Below the pieces are notes generated by a model. The model saw only the letters and a list, made by a program, of their open reading frames with translations, was not told the origin of the DNA and did no database searches. From Pontibacter sp. G13 (GTDB taxonomy: Bacteria; Bacteroidota; Bacteroidia; J057), in the NCBI RefSeq assembly GCF_031851795.1, contig NZ_CP134696.1, positions 558,001 to 622,000 on the forward strand: a DNA stretch of 64,000 nt, read 5' to 3'. Below, one piece after another: positions 1-8,935 of this stretch. A program made the position numbers and the translations under genes. Numbering within the stretch: the stretch's first letter is position 1; each line of letters begins with the position of its first letter.

Positions 1-1533
1 GCCGATATCTGATCCACAGAATGACACCCCGGACACGCTCAGGCGCTGACTCTGCACATTGGCCATCCACAGATGTTCCCAGGTGGAGAGGTTGTCCCCC
101 GTCCAGACCGCGGCATAGCGTTGCAACCCGGCATAGCCCGATCGCGTGATCAAAAATGGTCGACGGGGGTAGACATTCCGCTTGGTTCCCTCCCAAGAAG
201 CCCGGGCCATCTGCATCCCGTACACATTGTGGGCTTTGCGGTGGCTACAGGGATGACCATCAAAATCGTGTCTTGTATCGTTGGGGAATGTCCCAATTTC
301 GAGGACAGCAGGCTCATTCATGTCATTCCAAATGCCATGAACGCCCGATTTCATGAATTCGTCAAAAAGCGTGGACCACCATTCGCGAACTGCCGGATCA
401 GTAAAATCAGGAAAGTGACAAGCGCCCGGCCAGACATTTCCTTCCAGCAAGGGACCATCAGCCCTCCGGCAAAAATAGCCCGAATCCACACCTTGGCGAT
501 AGACGAAGTATTCCTTGTCAATCTTGATGCCCGGGTCCATGATGACCACGGTTTTGATGCCATCATGCTCGAGTTCGGCTATCATGCGTTTGGGATCGGG
601 AAATCGATCTTTGTCCCAAGTGAAACACCGAAATCCATCCATATAGTCAATATCCAGATGGATCGCATCACAAGGAATTTCGAGCTCTCTGAGTCGCTTG
701 GCGATATCCTTGACGCGTGACTCGGGATGATAGCTCCATTTGGATTGATGGAATCCAAGCGCCCAAAGTGGGGGCAACTCAGGCTTACCGGTGAGATTGG
801 CATAAGTCTCGGCGACCTTCAACAGCGATGGTCCTCCGATAAAGTAATACCGCATCTCTCCCCCCGGTGCCCAAAAGCTACAGATATCGCCACGTTCATG
901 GCCAAAGTCAAAAGTGGTACGGAAGGTATTGTCAAAGAACATTCCGTAGGCCATTTGGTGGTGAAGCCCATAGAAAAAGGGGATGTTCTTGTACAGCGGA
1001 TCAGAAGTGCGCTCAAACCCATAGGCATCTGAACCCCAGTTCTCCAACCTCAACCCTCTGAGATTAAACCGATTGGACTTATCCCCTAAGCCGAGAAAGC
1101 ACTCCTGTTCTTGTATTTTGCGGGAGCAATAGACTCGGTTTCCGCCATGCTGCTGATCGCGCTCAAAGTGGAATCCACGCTCATCTTCGGAGAGTAAATT
1201 TCCTTCACGATCAAATATGCTAATGTGGAGCGTCCGGGAGATCTTGACTTTCAATTCGTCAGTCGTCAGGTGAAATTCATCTCCTATCTCCTCAAACCAA
1301 TAATCAATTTCTTCATCGGGCTGTACAGGTCCCCTCGTCACAGCATAGGAGAAATCGTCCTCAAATCGCCCATTCGGGGAAAAGCGAAAACGCAAGACAT
1401 TCACCCCGAATACCGAAATTTCTAGAACGGTCTCCTTGCAATAGAGGAAAAATTGGCTTCCATCTCGCTTCCAAGATTGGACCAATTGTGGAGCTCTTTT
1501 TCCCAATGATTTGTTGTGGTGACTTACTTCCAT
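1..1533 (-). CDS. GH31 family alpha-glycosidase, 3' end beyond window
   Basis: This encodes the first 511 residues of a glycoside hydrolase family 31 enzyme, most likely an alpha-glucosidase that cleaves terminal alpha-linked glucose from oligosaccharides. The reading frame runs without a stop to the left edge, so the C-terminal part of the barrel and the distal beta domains are missing. Seen directly: the family motif WNDMNEP (codons near 310-330), whose Asp is the nucleophile in this family, and WTGDN (near 100), which carries the acid/base Asp. The blocks LDIDYMDGF and SGYAGLQ and the string SFCGSDIGG at the edge are also GH31-like. ATG 1533 is the first in-frame start after stops at 1534-1536 and 1552-1554. 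No signal peptide is evident, suggesting a cytoplasmic enzyme. It lies downstream of amylase and glycogen-synthase-like genes on the same strand, which fits alpha-glucan turnover. Exact substrate cannot be told. Confidence 0.93.
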   Translation of the reverse strand, partial: MEVSHHNKSLGKRAPQLVQSWKRDGSQFFLYCKETVLEISVFGVNVLRFRFSPNGRFEDDFSYAVTRGPVQPDEEIDYWFEEIGDEFHLTTDELKVKISRTLHISIFDREGNLLSEDERGFHFERDQQHGGNRVYCSRKIQEQECFLGLGDKSNRFNLRGLRLENWGSDAYGFERTSDPLYKNIPFFYGLHHQMAYGMFFDNTFRTTFDFGHERGDICSFWAPGGEMRYYFIGGPSLLKVAETYANLTGKPELPPLWALGFHQSKWSYHPESRVKDIAKRLRELEIPCDAIHLDIDYMDGFRCFTWDKDRFPDPKRMIAELEHDGIKTVVIMDPGIKIDKEYFVYRQGVDSGYFCRRADGPLLEGNVWPGACHFPDFTDPAVREWWSTLFDEFMKSGVHGIWNDMNEPAVLEIGTFPNDTRHDFDGHPCSHRKAHNVYGMQMARASWEGTKRNVYPRRPFLITRSGYAGLQRYAAVWTGDNLSTWEHLWMANVQSQRLSVSGVSFCGSDIG

Positions 1534-1673
1534 CTACCCGTATAAGCTGCTTCACATGTTTGGGACCTATTCCCAGTTACTAATTCCCCAAATCCTTCCA
1601 CTTGGGGAATATCCATATCCAGAATAAATATAATTGTCCCTAGAGGCTTTTCAAACCCACAATTCTCTGGATA

Positions 1674-2513
1674 TCATGCACCGTGATAGCGTCTCAATCC
1701 ATCGATAGGAGCCTTCGATATAGCCGTTAGCTTACCGCCGAATTCGTCAATTGTCTCTGTCAACACCGCCTGAAAAAAATAAGCCACAGAACCCACCAAA
1801 TACAGAGGCTTCTGTTGCCAACCTTCATATCGGACAAATGTAGATTCGACATAAGCCCTAAACCGACTGACCACCAATTCTTTGACAGGAGGAACATCCA
1901 AACATTTTGCCATCGGCTTGGTGAATTGCCCCAAAAAGGCATTTGGTCGCTCCTCTTTATAGGTTTGGCGCTTGATCTGCTCCAGCGTCATTCCAGCATG
2001 AGATTCCACAGCAAGTCGGCATCTGTCAGGCAATTCATTCCGAAGTAGAGCGGCAATAAAGTGCCTCCCCAAATCAGCTCCAGATCCTTCGTCCCCCAAT
2101 AGATAGCCGTGGCCGCCAATGGCAGTTGTGATCTCATAGTTGCGAAATTCACAAGAATGAGAGCCTGTCCCCAATATGCCAGCGATTCCGGAATCCATGG
2201 GAGCAGAACGGACAGCCGCCTCCAGATCACTCCCTACGGTGATGTCGATTGTGCCAAAGACTTGGGAAAGGGATTGGGTCATCAAATGGCGATTGGCGGC
2301 AGTTCCACACCCTGCACCGTAAAAATGAACCCCATGTATGGGCTCTGAAGACCAGTGAGATGCGACGGATTGGATGACCTGAGAGATACTTTCGGGAGAC
2401 ACAGCGCTTGGATTCAGCCCCTGAGTCCGGAAAGAGGAAGCACCGTCTGATTTCGACAAAACCCAATCTGTCTTTGTGGCTCCGCTTTCCGCAATCAACA
2501 AGTGCCTACCCAT
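1674..2513 (-). CDS. BadF/BadG-type N-acetylglucosamine kinase-like protein
   Basis: This is a 279-residue ASKHA-fold kinase of the BadF/BadG/BcrA/BcrD family, the group that contains N-acetylglucosamine kinases, which phosphorylate the sugar at C6 using ATP. The N-terminus reads LLIAESGATKTDW, the phosphate-1 loop of the fold. A second nucleotide-binding segment, GILGTGSHS, lies near residue 112, followed by the family hallmark GYLLGDEGSGADLG near 135. The length is typical for the family. It sits between the GH57 and GH31 genes with 90 and 140 bp gaps, so it may be co-transcribed with alpha-glucan genes, although its expected substrate is an amino sugar or a cell-wall derived sugar. Family membership is secure; the substrate is inferred from homologues. 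Confidence 0.88.
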   Translation of the reverse strand: MGRHLLIAESGATKTDWVLSKSDGASSFRTQGLNPSAVSPESISQVIQSVASHWSSEPIHGVHFYGAGCGTAANRHLMTQSLSQVFGTIDITVGSDLEAAVRSAPMDSGIAGILGTGSHSCEFRNYEITTAIGGHGYLLGDEGSGADLGRHFIAALLRNELPDRCRLAVESHAGMTLEQIKRQTYKEERPNAFLGQFTKPMAKCLDVPPVKELVVSRFRAYVESTFVRYEGWQQKPLYLVGSVAYFFQAVLTETIDEFGGKLTAISKAPIDGLRRYHGA

Positions 2514-2603
2514 GAAAAAGTATATTGAATGGATTGTATGAAGGACGGTATATTCATCCTTCCCAGTTCCCGAAAATACGGAATGCTGTTGAGACAGTCA
2601 ATT

Positions 2604-3815
2604 CTACCCCATAAACGGAATCGGCAGCGGGTCAACTTCCTCCACTCCAAGGCGCAGTTCGAAATCCGAAAGCGCATTCATGAAATGAATGTAGGCCGAT
2701 TCTGGGGTTTTGAAATGGCTGAAATGGGCATGGACCTCGGCGTCGGAACCGGTTTTGGTGGCCATGTAGTAGAAATGGTCTGATTGCTGGAAAAGCCCCC
2801 AAAGTCTCCAAATCTCGGGATCTTGGCTGGCATAGACATACTGTTCCAGTGCGTAGACTTTCCCGATAGCTTCCAGCTGCATGTCATTTCCCATCCAAGC
2901 GGAAAGGTCTTGCGCTTCATCTGCCCAAGATCTAGGCTCCTTGACCGCTGGGGCTTCTGTGGGATGAATCTGGTCGATGGCTTCGGAAGGCGTCACCATT
3001 TGGATCCCGCGGTCGATGAGGGCCTGGGGTAAGTCCTCCAGAAATTTCCAAATACCTGTTGAGGCAGCCAGATGCTCTCCAAACGTTTCGTAGTCCAGAT
3101 AAATCCCCACAAACGGCAATTCGCTCTCCAGTACCCAATCGGCAAATTTGTCCGCAGTCAAGGGATGATACAGCCAGTTTTCATCCGAAAATTTAAACCC
3201 GATATCATCCGATAGTTTTTGGTGGCGTGCCAAAATCCTCGGGGTAAAACCACTTTCTGAGATCGGAACTTCTCCCGCAAATAGCCCAGAACCACCTTCG
3301 CCCAATTGTCCGGTGATGATTCCTGCGAATCCATTTCCTGCTACCCATTGAAGGATTTCATCTGAATAGATCAATTCCGTATTCCGGAAAACCTGCGGCT
3401 CTTTCCAAAAAAGGGACCACATTTGCTCCTGATGATGAATCCATTGCCGCTGAAATTCCTTGGGAGACCATACAGAAGACAAGGAGTGATTCCAAGTCTC
3501 AGACAGCAATTCTACATGGTTGTGGTACACCAATCGAGAAAAGCTCTTGAGCAAATCCGGATGCGTCGCCTTGGCCTGTTCCAGAAACATTCCACTGAAT
3601 GAGAGCGCAAATCTGAAATCATCTCCATGCCTGCGAATCAGGCGCGTGAGCAAATCATTCGCAGGATAGTAGCCTCGCTGAGCCACACGATCCATCACCA
3701 TGCGATTGAGTCCATGGTCGACATAATCAGGCATGCTCCCGACTTCGAATACTGACATGGGTCTGAACCGAATCGGTTGATGAATCTGGAAATACAGGCA
3801 GACAGAAGGCTTCAT
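2604..3815 (-). CDS. GH57 family alpha-amylase-like glycosidase
   Basis: This 403-residue protein belongs to glycoside hydrolase family 57, retaining enzymes acting on alpha-1,4-glucans (amylases, 4-alpha-glucanotransferases). Recognisable family blocks are the N-terminal YFQIHQP (HQP motif), the SETWNHS segment, FRNTELIYSDE with the Glu in the nucleophile position of conserved region 3, and YLDYETFGEH with the Asp in the acid/base position of region 4. The C-terminal third is helical. No signal peptide is visible, so the protein is probably cytoplasmic and works on intracellular glycogen. It follows the glycogen-synthase-like GT4 gene by 45 bp on the same strand, an arrangement I know from other Bacteroidota and from archaea, and they are likely one operon. 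Whether it debranches, hydrolyses or transfers cannot be decided from sequence alone. Confidence 0.92.
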   Translation of the reverse strand: MKPSVCLYFQIHQPIRFRPMSVFEVGSMPDYVDHGLNRMVMDRVAQRGYYPANDLLTRLIRRHGDDFRFALSFSGMFLEQAKATHPDLLKSFSRLVYHNHVELLSETWNHSLSSVWSPKEFQRQWIHHQEQMWSLFWKEPQVFRNTELIYSDEILQWVAGNGFAGIITGQLGEGGSGLFAGEVPISESGFTPRILARHQKLSDDIGFKFSDENWLYHPLTADKFADWVLESELPFVGIYLDYETFGEHLAASTGIWKFLEDLPQALIDRGIQMVTPSEAIDQIHPTEAPAVKEPRSWADEAQDLSAWMGNDMQLEAIGKVYALEQYVYASQDPEIWRLWGLFQQSDHFYYMATKTGSDAEVHAHFSHFKTPESAYIHFMNALSDFELRLGVEEVDPLPIPFMG

Positions 3816-3860
3816 GCGATGTATGGGAATAATGGACAGATGGTCGAAAAAAGTTAGAGG

Positions 3861-5192
3861 CTAGTTCATCAATTGGCGATAAACCTCCACTACGCCAGAA
3901 GCGGCCGACTCCCAAGTCAAATGACTGAGCTCCGCCTCTTGCTTGGCAACAATTTCAGCTCTTAGGGCCTCACTGTCGATCAATTCGTTGATCAGGGAAG
4001 CCATGTGGTCAATATTTTCGGGATCGACCTTGGGTGAACTTTTCAGCACCTCCCCTACCCCACTCTGAGTACTGAGCACACAAGGAACGCCCATCGAGGC
4101 TGCTTCAAGTGCCACGAGCCCAAAGGGTTCGGATAGCGAAGGCATCACCATGATATCCGCCATGGAAAGGAGTTTGGACACATCATGGCTTTCCAAAAAT
4201 CCGGTGAAGTGAATGCGATCACCCAACCTTCGCTTGGCGGTCGCACGGACCAATTCACTCGCCAAATCGCCTTTCCCGGCGATTACGAAACGAATATCCC
4301 GACGCTGCGCCAAAACTTGACAAGCAGCTTCGAAGAAATATTTGGGGCCTTTCTGGGAAGTGAGCCGCCCGAGGAATACCACGAGGTGCTCCGGGAAATG
4401 CGGCTCAGATCGTGTGCCCAAGTGTATTTTGGTACCATTCCAAACAGGATGGACTTTCTCCTGCGGAATGTTGGGATAGTGCTTGTGAATGACTTGAGCG
4501 GTATAGTGGCTCACGGGAATAATGGCATCGGCTTGCTTGAGCGCATGCGTTTCCAAGGCGTATACCCAACCTTTGCTATCAACTCCTGCCCGGTCATATT
4601 CCAGGGAATGAACGTGCAGCACGAGTGGTTTACCCGTATAGGCTTTGATTTCCATGCCCGCCAAGAACGTCATCCAATCGTGTGCATGAATCACATCGAA
4701 TTCACGCTCTAACGCAAGATGGACAGCTCGCTCAGTGTAGGCTCGGATGCGATTGTGCAAATCCCCTTTGTACAAATCTGATCCCTCGAATTGAAACGGT
4801 TTTGCTGGGGGCACATACACATCCTCCTCGATTTTCACCTCGTGCTCCACCACAAATGTCTCCTCCGAGATCGGAATGGGAAACACCTCGGTATCCAAGA
4901 CTTCGTAGCCCGAAACACTGACCTCGATATAGGCGAGATTCACCTTCTTGAGAAATTCCTGATGGCGTTCCGTGCGGATTCGCTTCTGAATTTCCCCTTC
5001 AGGTTCTTGGACATGGGAGACATCCAGCACATCGATTCCTTCTGGCTGGAAGTCAGGATGGCTTTTGGGGAGGACCAAGGTAAGATCGGACACTTCGGAC
5101 AATGCCTCAGCCAATCCCTGGCTGGCAACGCCCAAGCCCCCGTTCAGAAAGGGAGGAAACTCCCAACCGAGCATGAAAATTCGAGGTTTCAC
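3861..5192 (-). CDS. GT4 glycosyltransferase, glycogen-synthase-like
   Basis: This is a 443-residue GT-B fold glycosyltransferase. The start MLGWEFPPFLNGGLG is the glycine-rich loop of glycogen/starch synthases that contacts the nucleotide sugar, and the C-terminal half holds EPFGLVALE (the E-x7-E motif) after the LGRLTSQKG block. It probably extends alpha-1,4-glucan from ADP- or UDP-glucose; the partner GH57 gene directly downstream supports a glycogen role. The start codon used here is GTG at 5192, giving MKPRIF before the loop; an ATG at 5174 would remove six residues and is a possible alternative. Residues about 60-140 form a divergent insert rich in Glu and Val. No membrane segment is seen. 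It appears to be the first gene of a minus-strand operon reaching at least to 2604. Confidence 0.88.
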   Translation of the reverse strand: MKPRIFMLGWEFPPFLNGGLGVASQGLAEALSEVSDLTLVLPKSHPDFQPEGIDVLDVSHVQEPEGEIQKRIRTERHQEFLKKVNLAYIEVSVSGYEVLDTEVFPIPISEETFVVEHEVKIEEDVYVPPAKPFQFEGSDLYKGDLHNRIRAYTERAVHLALEREFDVIHAHDWMTFLAGMEIKAYTGKPLVLHVHSLEYDRAGVDSKGWVYALETHALKQADAIIPVSHYTAQVIHKHYPNIPQEKVHPVWNGTKIHLGTRSEPHFPEHLVVFLGRLTSQKGPKYFFEAACQVLAQRRDIRFVIAGKGDLASELVRATAKRRLGDRIHFTGFLESHDVSKLLSMADIMVMPSLSEPFGLVALEAASMGVPCVLSTQSGVGEVLKSSPKVDPENIDHMASLINELIDSEALRAEIVAKQEAELSHLTWESAASGVVEVYRQLMN

Positions 5193-5554
5193 TGGCAGAT
5201 TCGTTTGGTTCGAACTTACAAAAATTATTTTTCTGCTGAATCAGTTTTTCGGATTCTTTGAAAGAACTGCTGCATGTCCCGTCAGAGATCTCCTTTGGGT
5301 TTCGGGAAAAAAGGCAAAACCGCCCCATAACAGCGTAATATTTTATATCTATCTATAGAAATCATTCAATTTCTCCCGCACGCTATTTGGGTCTCTGACA
5401 GTCGGTATCCAAAGCCCGAATCTCCATAACAGTGTGATAATTTATATACACAAAACCCATTCACAGTCAAAATAGGCAACCCAAACAGCCCACAAACAAA
5501 AGCCGCGAGCAGCACAAAGGCTCCTCGCGGCTTGATGATTCCGTTTCCCTACAA
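5193..5554. other. Intergenic region with direct repeat and terminator
   Basis: This AT-rich spacer lies upstream of the minus-strand GT4 gene. It holds the terminator of the next gene (5501-5532) and two 24-bp direct repeats of the form CCATAACAGyGTrATAwTTTATAT-like sequence at 5325-5348 and 5424-5447, about 99 bp apart. The repeats sit where a promoter or operator for the alpha-glucan operon would be expected. No convincing gene is seen here. Confidence 0.6.
5501..5532 (-). terminator. Rho-independent terminator of the DUF819 gene
   Basis: A perfect 9-bp stem (AGCCGCGAG at 5501-5509 pairing with CTCGCGGCT at 5524-5532) is followed, reading the minus strand, by TTTGTTTGTG. It lies 22 bp past the stop codon of the minus-strand gene at 5555. 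Confidence 0.85.
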
Positions 5555-7168
5555 TCAGCCTCCTGCGGCAACACGCATCAATTCTGCACAGACGATCGCT
5601 CCGTAGGTTCCAAGTGCATATCCCAATACAGCCATCAAGACACCCACAGGAGCAAGTGCCGGACTAAAGGCTGAAGCGACCACCGGGGCGGAAGCGGCAC
5701 CTCCAACATTGGCCTGACTTCCAACTGCCGTAAAGAAGAACGGTGCCTTGATCAATTTACCCACCAACAGCAGCAAGGAGACATGGACCAGCATCCAGAC
5801 GATTCCGATGAAGAAAGCGCCCAGATTGTCAAACACCTCCCCAATGTTCATTTTCATTCCGATACTCGCTACCAACAAATAAATGAAGACCGATCCGATC
5901 TTGGAAGCACCTACACCTTCCAATTTTCTGGCAGGCGTAAAGGATAGTCCCACCCCCACTGTGGTAGCGATCACGATCAGCCAGAAGAATCTACTCACCA
6001 AAGAGCTCAAGCCCATTTCCGAAAGCGTCCTCTCATAAGGCTCCAACACAGGCAAAATCGCATCGGCACCAATATGCGCAAGGGCTGTCCCACCAAATGC
6101 CACGGCCAAAATGCGGAACAAATCGGTGGTAGTTGGATTTTTGGCGATAGAGGCCGAATATCCCTCCACTCGGTTTCTCAGGTCGTCAATGGCACGTGTA
6201 TCCGCCTTGAACCATTTGTCAATTGCTCCAGATTTGCTGGCGCCATAAAGCAAGAATCCCATCCAGATATTGGCCACAATCACATCGATCACAATCATGG
6301 AAGAGAAGATCCGGTCGGATACTTCGTAGATTTCCTTCATCGCGGCCTGATTGGCTCCGCCTCCGATCCAGCTTCCCGCTACGGTTGAAAGCCCTCTCCA
6401 AAGCTCATCCGGGCTCGCACCAATCAAGTCGGGAGCAATAGCTGAAATGAGCATGAGTGCAATAGGACCGCCGATGATGATCCCCAATGTAGCCGTGAAA
6501 AACATCACGATCGCCTTCCATCCCAAGTTGATAATTCCCTTGAGGTCGATGCTGACACACAACAAAATCAAGGCTGCAGGGAGCAGATATCGAGAAGTGA
6601 CGGGGTTGTACAACTGGGTGAATTCACCTGATATCCAGCCTAATGGCCAGTTGAGCAAGGCAGGCACGAAATAGCATAGCAGCAGTGCCGGGACGAACTT
6701 GTAGAATTTCTGGAAGAATGGGTGGGAAGATCCCGAGGTCACAAAAATCAGTGCCAATACCACACACAGTAAGCCGAATACGACCGCATCATTGGTGATC
6801 AATGGCTTGACCTCCACCTTTTGGGAGATCACCTCCTCATGGCCATCTGAATAGATTCCCTTGGCCTCCAAGGTGAATTTGCCCACTTTTTCAAATAAGT
6901 GAGTACCCGCCATGCTTTCGATGGAATCTTTTCCACCGAATGTCCAGACGACCCGCTCCAATTGAAGCGTCGAATCCTGCGGCGATGTCTCTTGCCATTC
7001 AAAATTCACCTCCAAAGGGGGCCTTCCCGATACTTGATCGACGTTGATCTGGGGTTGGGCGTATGTAAATGAAAAAACGCCCATCCAACACAGGAGGAAC
7101 GTGATGCCCCATTTGGTGAGAAACGAGGAGGCAGGCAAAAGCTCGACAAGCCGCAAGGAGCGATTCAT
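5555..7168 (-). CDS. DUF819 family membrane protein with N-terminal PKD-like domain
   Basis: From ATG 7168 this is 537 residues. It starts with a signal peptide (hydrophobic stretch ending near FSFTYAQ), then a single extracytoplasmic PKD-like module of about 90 residues (PPLEVNF, VWTFGG, GTHLFEKVGKFTLEA), then about ten to eleven hydrophobic segments that match the DUF819/YjcL family of integral membrane proteins, including glycine-rich helices such as SWIGGGANQAAM and SQANVGGAASAPV. DUF819 proteins are of unknown function and resemble transporters. An ATG at 7396 would add 76 residues of non-signal sequence and is less likely, because the sequence after 7168 is a classic signal peptide. The PKD-like front domain is unusual for this family and suggests recognition of a protein or glycan outside the membrane. 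The gene appears to be monocistronic with its own terminator. Confidence 0.85.
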   Translation of the reverse strand: MNRSLRLVELLPASSFLTKWGITFLLCWMGVFSFTYAQPQINVDQVSGRPPLEVNFEWQETSPQDSTLQLERVVWTFGGKDSIESMAGTHLFEKVGKFTLEAKGIYSDGHEEVISQKVEVKPLITNDAVVFGLLCVVLALIFVTSGSSHPFFQKFYKFVPALLLCYFVPALLNWPLGWISGEFTQLYNPVTSRYLLPAALILLCVSIDLKGIINLGWKAIVMFFTATLGIIIGGPIALMLISAIAPDLIGASPDELWRGLSTVAGSWIGGGANQAAMKEIYEVSDRIFSSMIVIDVIVANIWMGFLLYGASKSGAIDKWFKADTRAIDDLRNRVEGYSASIAKNPTTTDLFRILAVAFGGTALAHIGADAILPVLEPYERTLSEMGLSSLVSRFFWLIVIATTVGVGLSFTPARKLEGVGASKIGSVFIYLLVASIGMKMNIGEVFDNLGAFFIGIVWMLVHVSLLLLVGKLIKAPFFFTAVGSQANVGGAASAPVVASAFSPALAPVGVLMAVLGYALGTYGAIVCAELMRVAAGG

Positions 7169-7495
7169 ACAGTTCAGTTTTTCCAAGCAATTTACACAAC
7201 AAACCCCGAAGGCGAAACCCACAGCCGCAATTGATCGGAACTTGCCATTTGGATGGAAATGCTCGACACTTCGACTTGGCAAAATGCCCATTTTCACCGA
7301 ACTTTGGTAGGTACGATGAAATTCCTCTATGGACAGCCATTCGTGCCTGCTAGTTACCCACCACCTCAAGAAATGAGTATTTGGATCGCTCCACATAGAG
7401 CGATCATCGAATCGCGTGTCGAATTCCGAAACGCGTCTTTCGGTGCATGACTAGATTTCAAACCATCATCTTGCCATCCCAACTCACATACCTCC

Positions 7496-8890
7496 ATGAA
7501 TCGTCCAATTTGGGTAATCCTATTCATTTTCGCCATCTGCTGGCAGCCCGTGAAAGCTCAACGGGTCATCTTCAGCTACATGAACCTGTCCGCGCTTATC
7601 AAGGAACGCGTGGAAGACCAGTTCCAACAGTGGGCCCAGAAGGGAGAATTCGAGTCCACTGCCCAGTACCAAGTCCGTATGGAGCGCAAAGAAGACAAAG
7701 TGGCACAACTCACCGCTGATGCAGTCCACTATTTCAAGCGCGAGCATATTCAGACAGTCAACTTCGACAACTATCTGCTGCACATGTACGATGCAGACCA
7801 GGAGAGCTTCAAGATCTCTTTGGATAAGCTAGGGGATTTTCCGCTTCACGTACCATTGGCCGAAGCGCCTGACTTCAAGCGAAACCACGATCGACTCAGA
7901 TTCAACAATCTGGATTTCAAGATCCGTGACAACGAGTGGGTCCTTAGCTATATTGAAGTCTACAATCCCTCCATGCGCAAGACATTTGTGTATGACTTGA
8001 CGATAGCCCCTGATTATGACCCCAAGGAGTTCAACCCCAAAATCCAGGGGCTGGAAGTACAGCTTCCTGAGGATGTCATGCTGGAACAAGTCGTGGACGT
8101 CAGTTTGAATATCCCCGAAACAGATCGGATCAGAGCCAACACATTCGCAGTCATCATCGGCAATGAAGCCTATGAAAATCAGGATATGGGGTCCTATTCA
8201 CTCCCGAACGTACCCTATGCCAAACGCGACGCGATTGCCTTCCGGAACTATGCTGTGCGTACCCTCGGGATTCCCCGCAACAACATCGAAGAAATTCCGA
8301 ACGGCTCAAGCGCCAAAATTCAGCTCGGCATCAAGAAAGCTGTTCAAAAGGCCAAATTGAGAGAAGGGGAATTGATCATCTACTATGCTGGACACGGGTT
8401 CCCAGATGTAGAGACCAAAGATGCCTACCTCGTCCCTATCGATGTCAATACCCTGAACCTTACGGATGCGGGAATCAAGCTGAGCGAATTGTACGCCCAA
8501 GTGACCGACCCGCAGATCTCCCGGACCACCGTGATCTTGGATGCCTGCTTCAGCGGAGCGGCCCGGAAAGGGGAAATGGTGACAGGTGCTCGATCTGTCC
8601 GGATCAAACCCAAGGATGAGCCCAATCAGGGCAATCTGGTGGTACTGGCTGCGACTACCGGCGTGCAGGCGGCTCACCCATATCCGCAAGCGCGTCACGG
8701 CCTATTCACCTATTATCTCCTGAAGAAATTGCAGGAGAGTCAAGGCATGGTCAACTATGGAGAGCTCTCCGAATACATCAAAAAGGAAGTGACTTTCAAG
8801 GCTTTGGAGATGGACCTGGATCAGGTGCCAAGGATTATCCTCAGCCCAGACTTGCAATCAGATGGAGACTGGCGAACTTGGCCCTTCTAA
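7496..8890 (+). CDS. Secreted caspase-family (C14) protease
   Basis: This 464-residue protein has a signal peptide (cleavage probably after residue 21, KAQ) and two parts. Residues 25-210 form a domain I do not recognise, beginning with a predicted helical stretch (SALIKERVEDQFQQW). Residues 213-460 are a caspase/metacaspase p20-like domain: TFAVIIGNEAY opens the fold, catalytic His300 lies in YYAGHG and catalytic Cys351 in LDACFSG. Both catalytic residues are intact, so it should be an active cysteine peptidase in the periplasm or outside the cell; family members usually cleave after basic residues. The next gene starts 45 bp downstream on the same strand, and co-expression is likely. No obvious inhibitor or substrate gene is adjacent apart from that neighbour. 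The function in this organism is unknown. Confidence 0.9.
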   Translation: MNRPIWVILFIFAICWQPVKAQRVIFSYMNLSALIKERVEDQFQQWAQKGEFESTAQYQVRMERKEDKVAQLTADAVHYFKREHIQTVNFDNYLLHMYDADQESFKISLDKLGDFPLHVPLAEAPDFKRNHDRLRFNNLDFKIRDNEWVLSYIEVYNPSMRKTFVYDLTIAPDYDPKEFNPKIQGLEVQLPEDVMLEQVVDVSLNIPETDRIRANTFAVIIGNEAYENQDMGSYSLPNVPYAKRDAIAFRNYAVRTLGIPRNNIEEIPNGSSAKIQLGIKKAVQKAKLREGELIIYYAGHGFPDVETKDAYLVPIDVNTLNLTDAGIKLSELYAQVTDPQISRTTVILDACFSGAARKGEMVTGARSVRIKPKDEPNQGNLVVLAATTGVQAAHPYPQARHGLFTYYLLKKLQESQGMVNYGELSEYIKKEVTFKALEMDLDQVPRIILSPDLQSDGDWRTWPF

Positions 8891-8935
8891 GCGCCCCCAG
8901 CAATTCCCCTTATTTCAACCGCTTCAACAATTTTC

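Noticed and set aside
7168-7396. Longer N-terminus for the DUF819 protein
   Set aside because: The extra 76 residues lack a signal sequence, whereas the sequence starting at 7168 is a textbook signal peptide.
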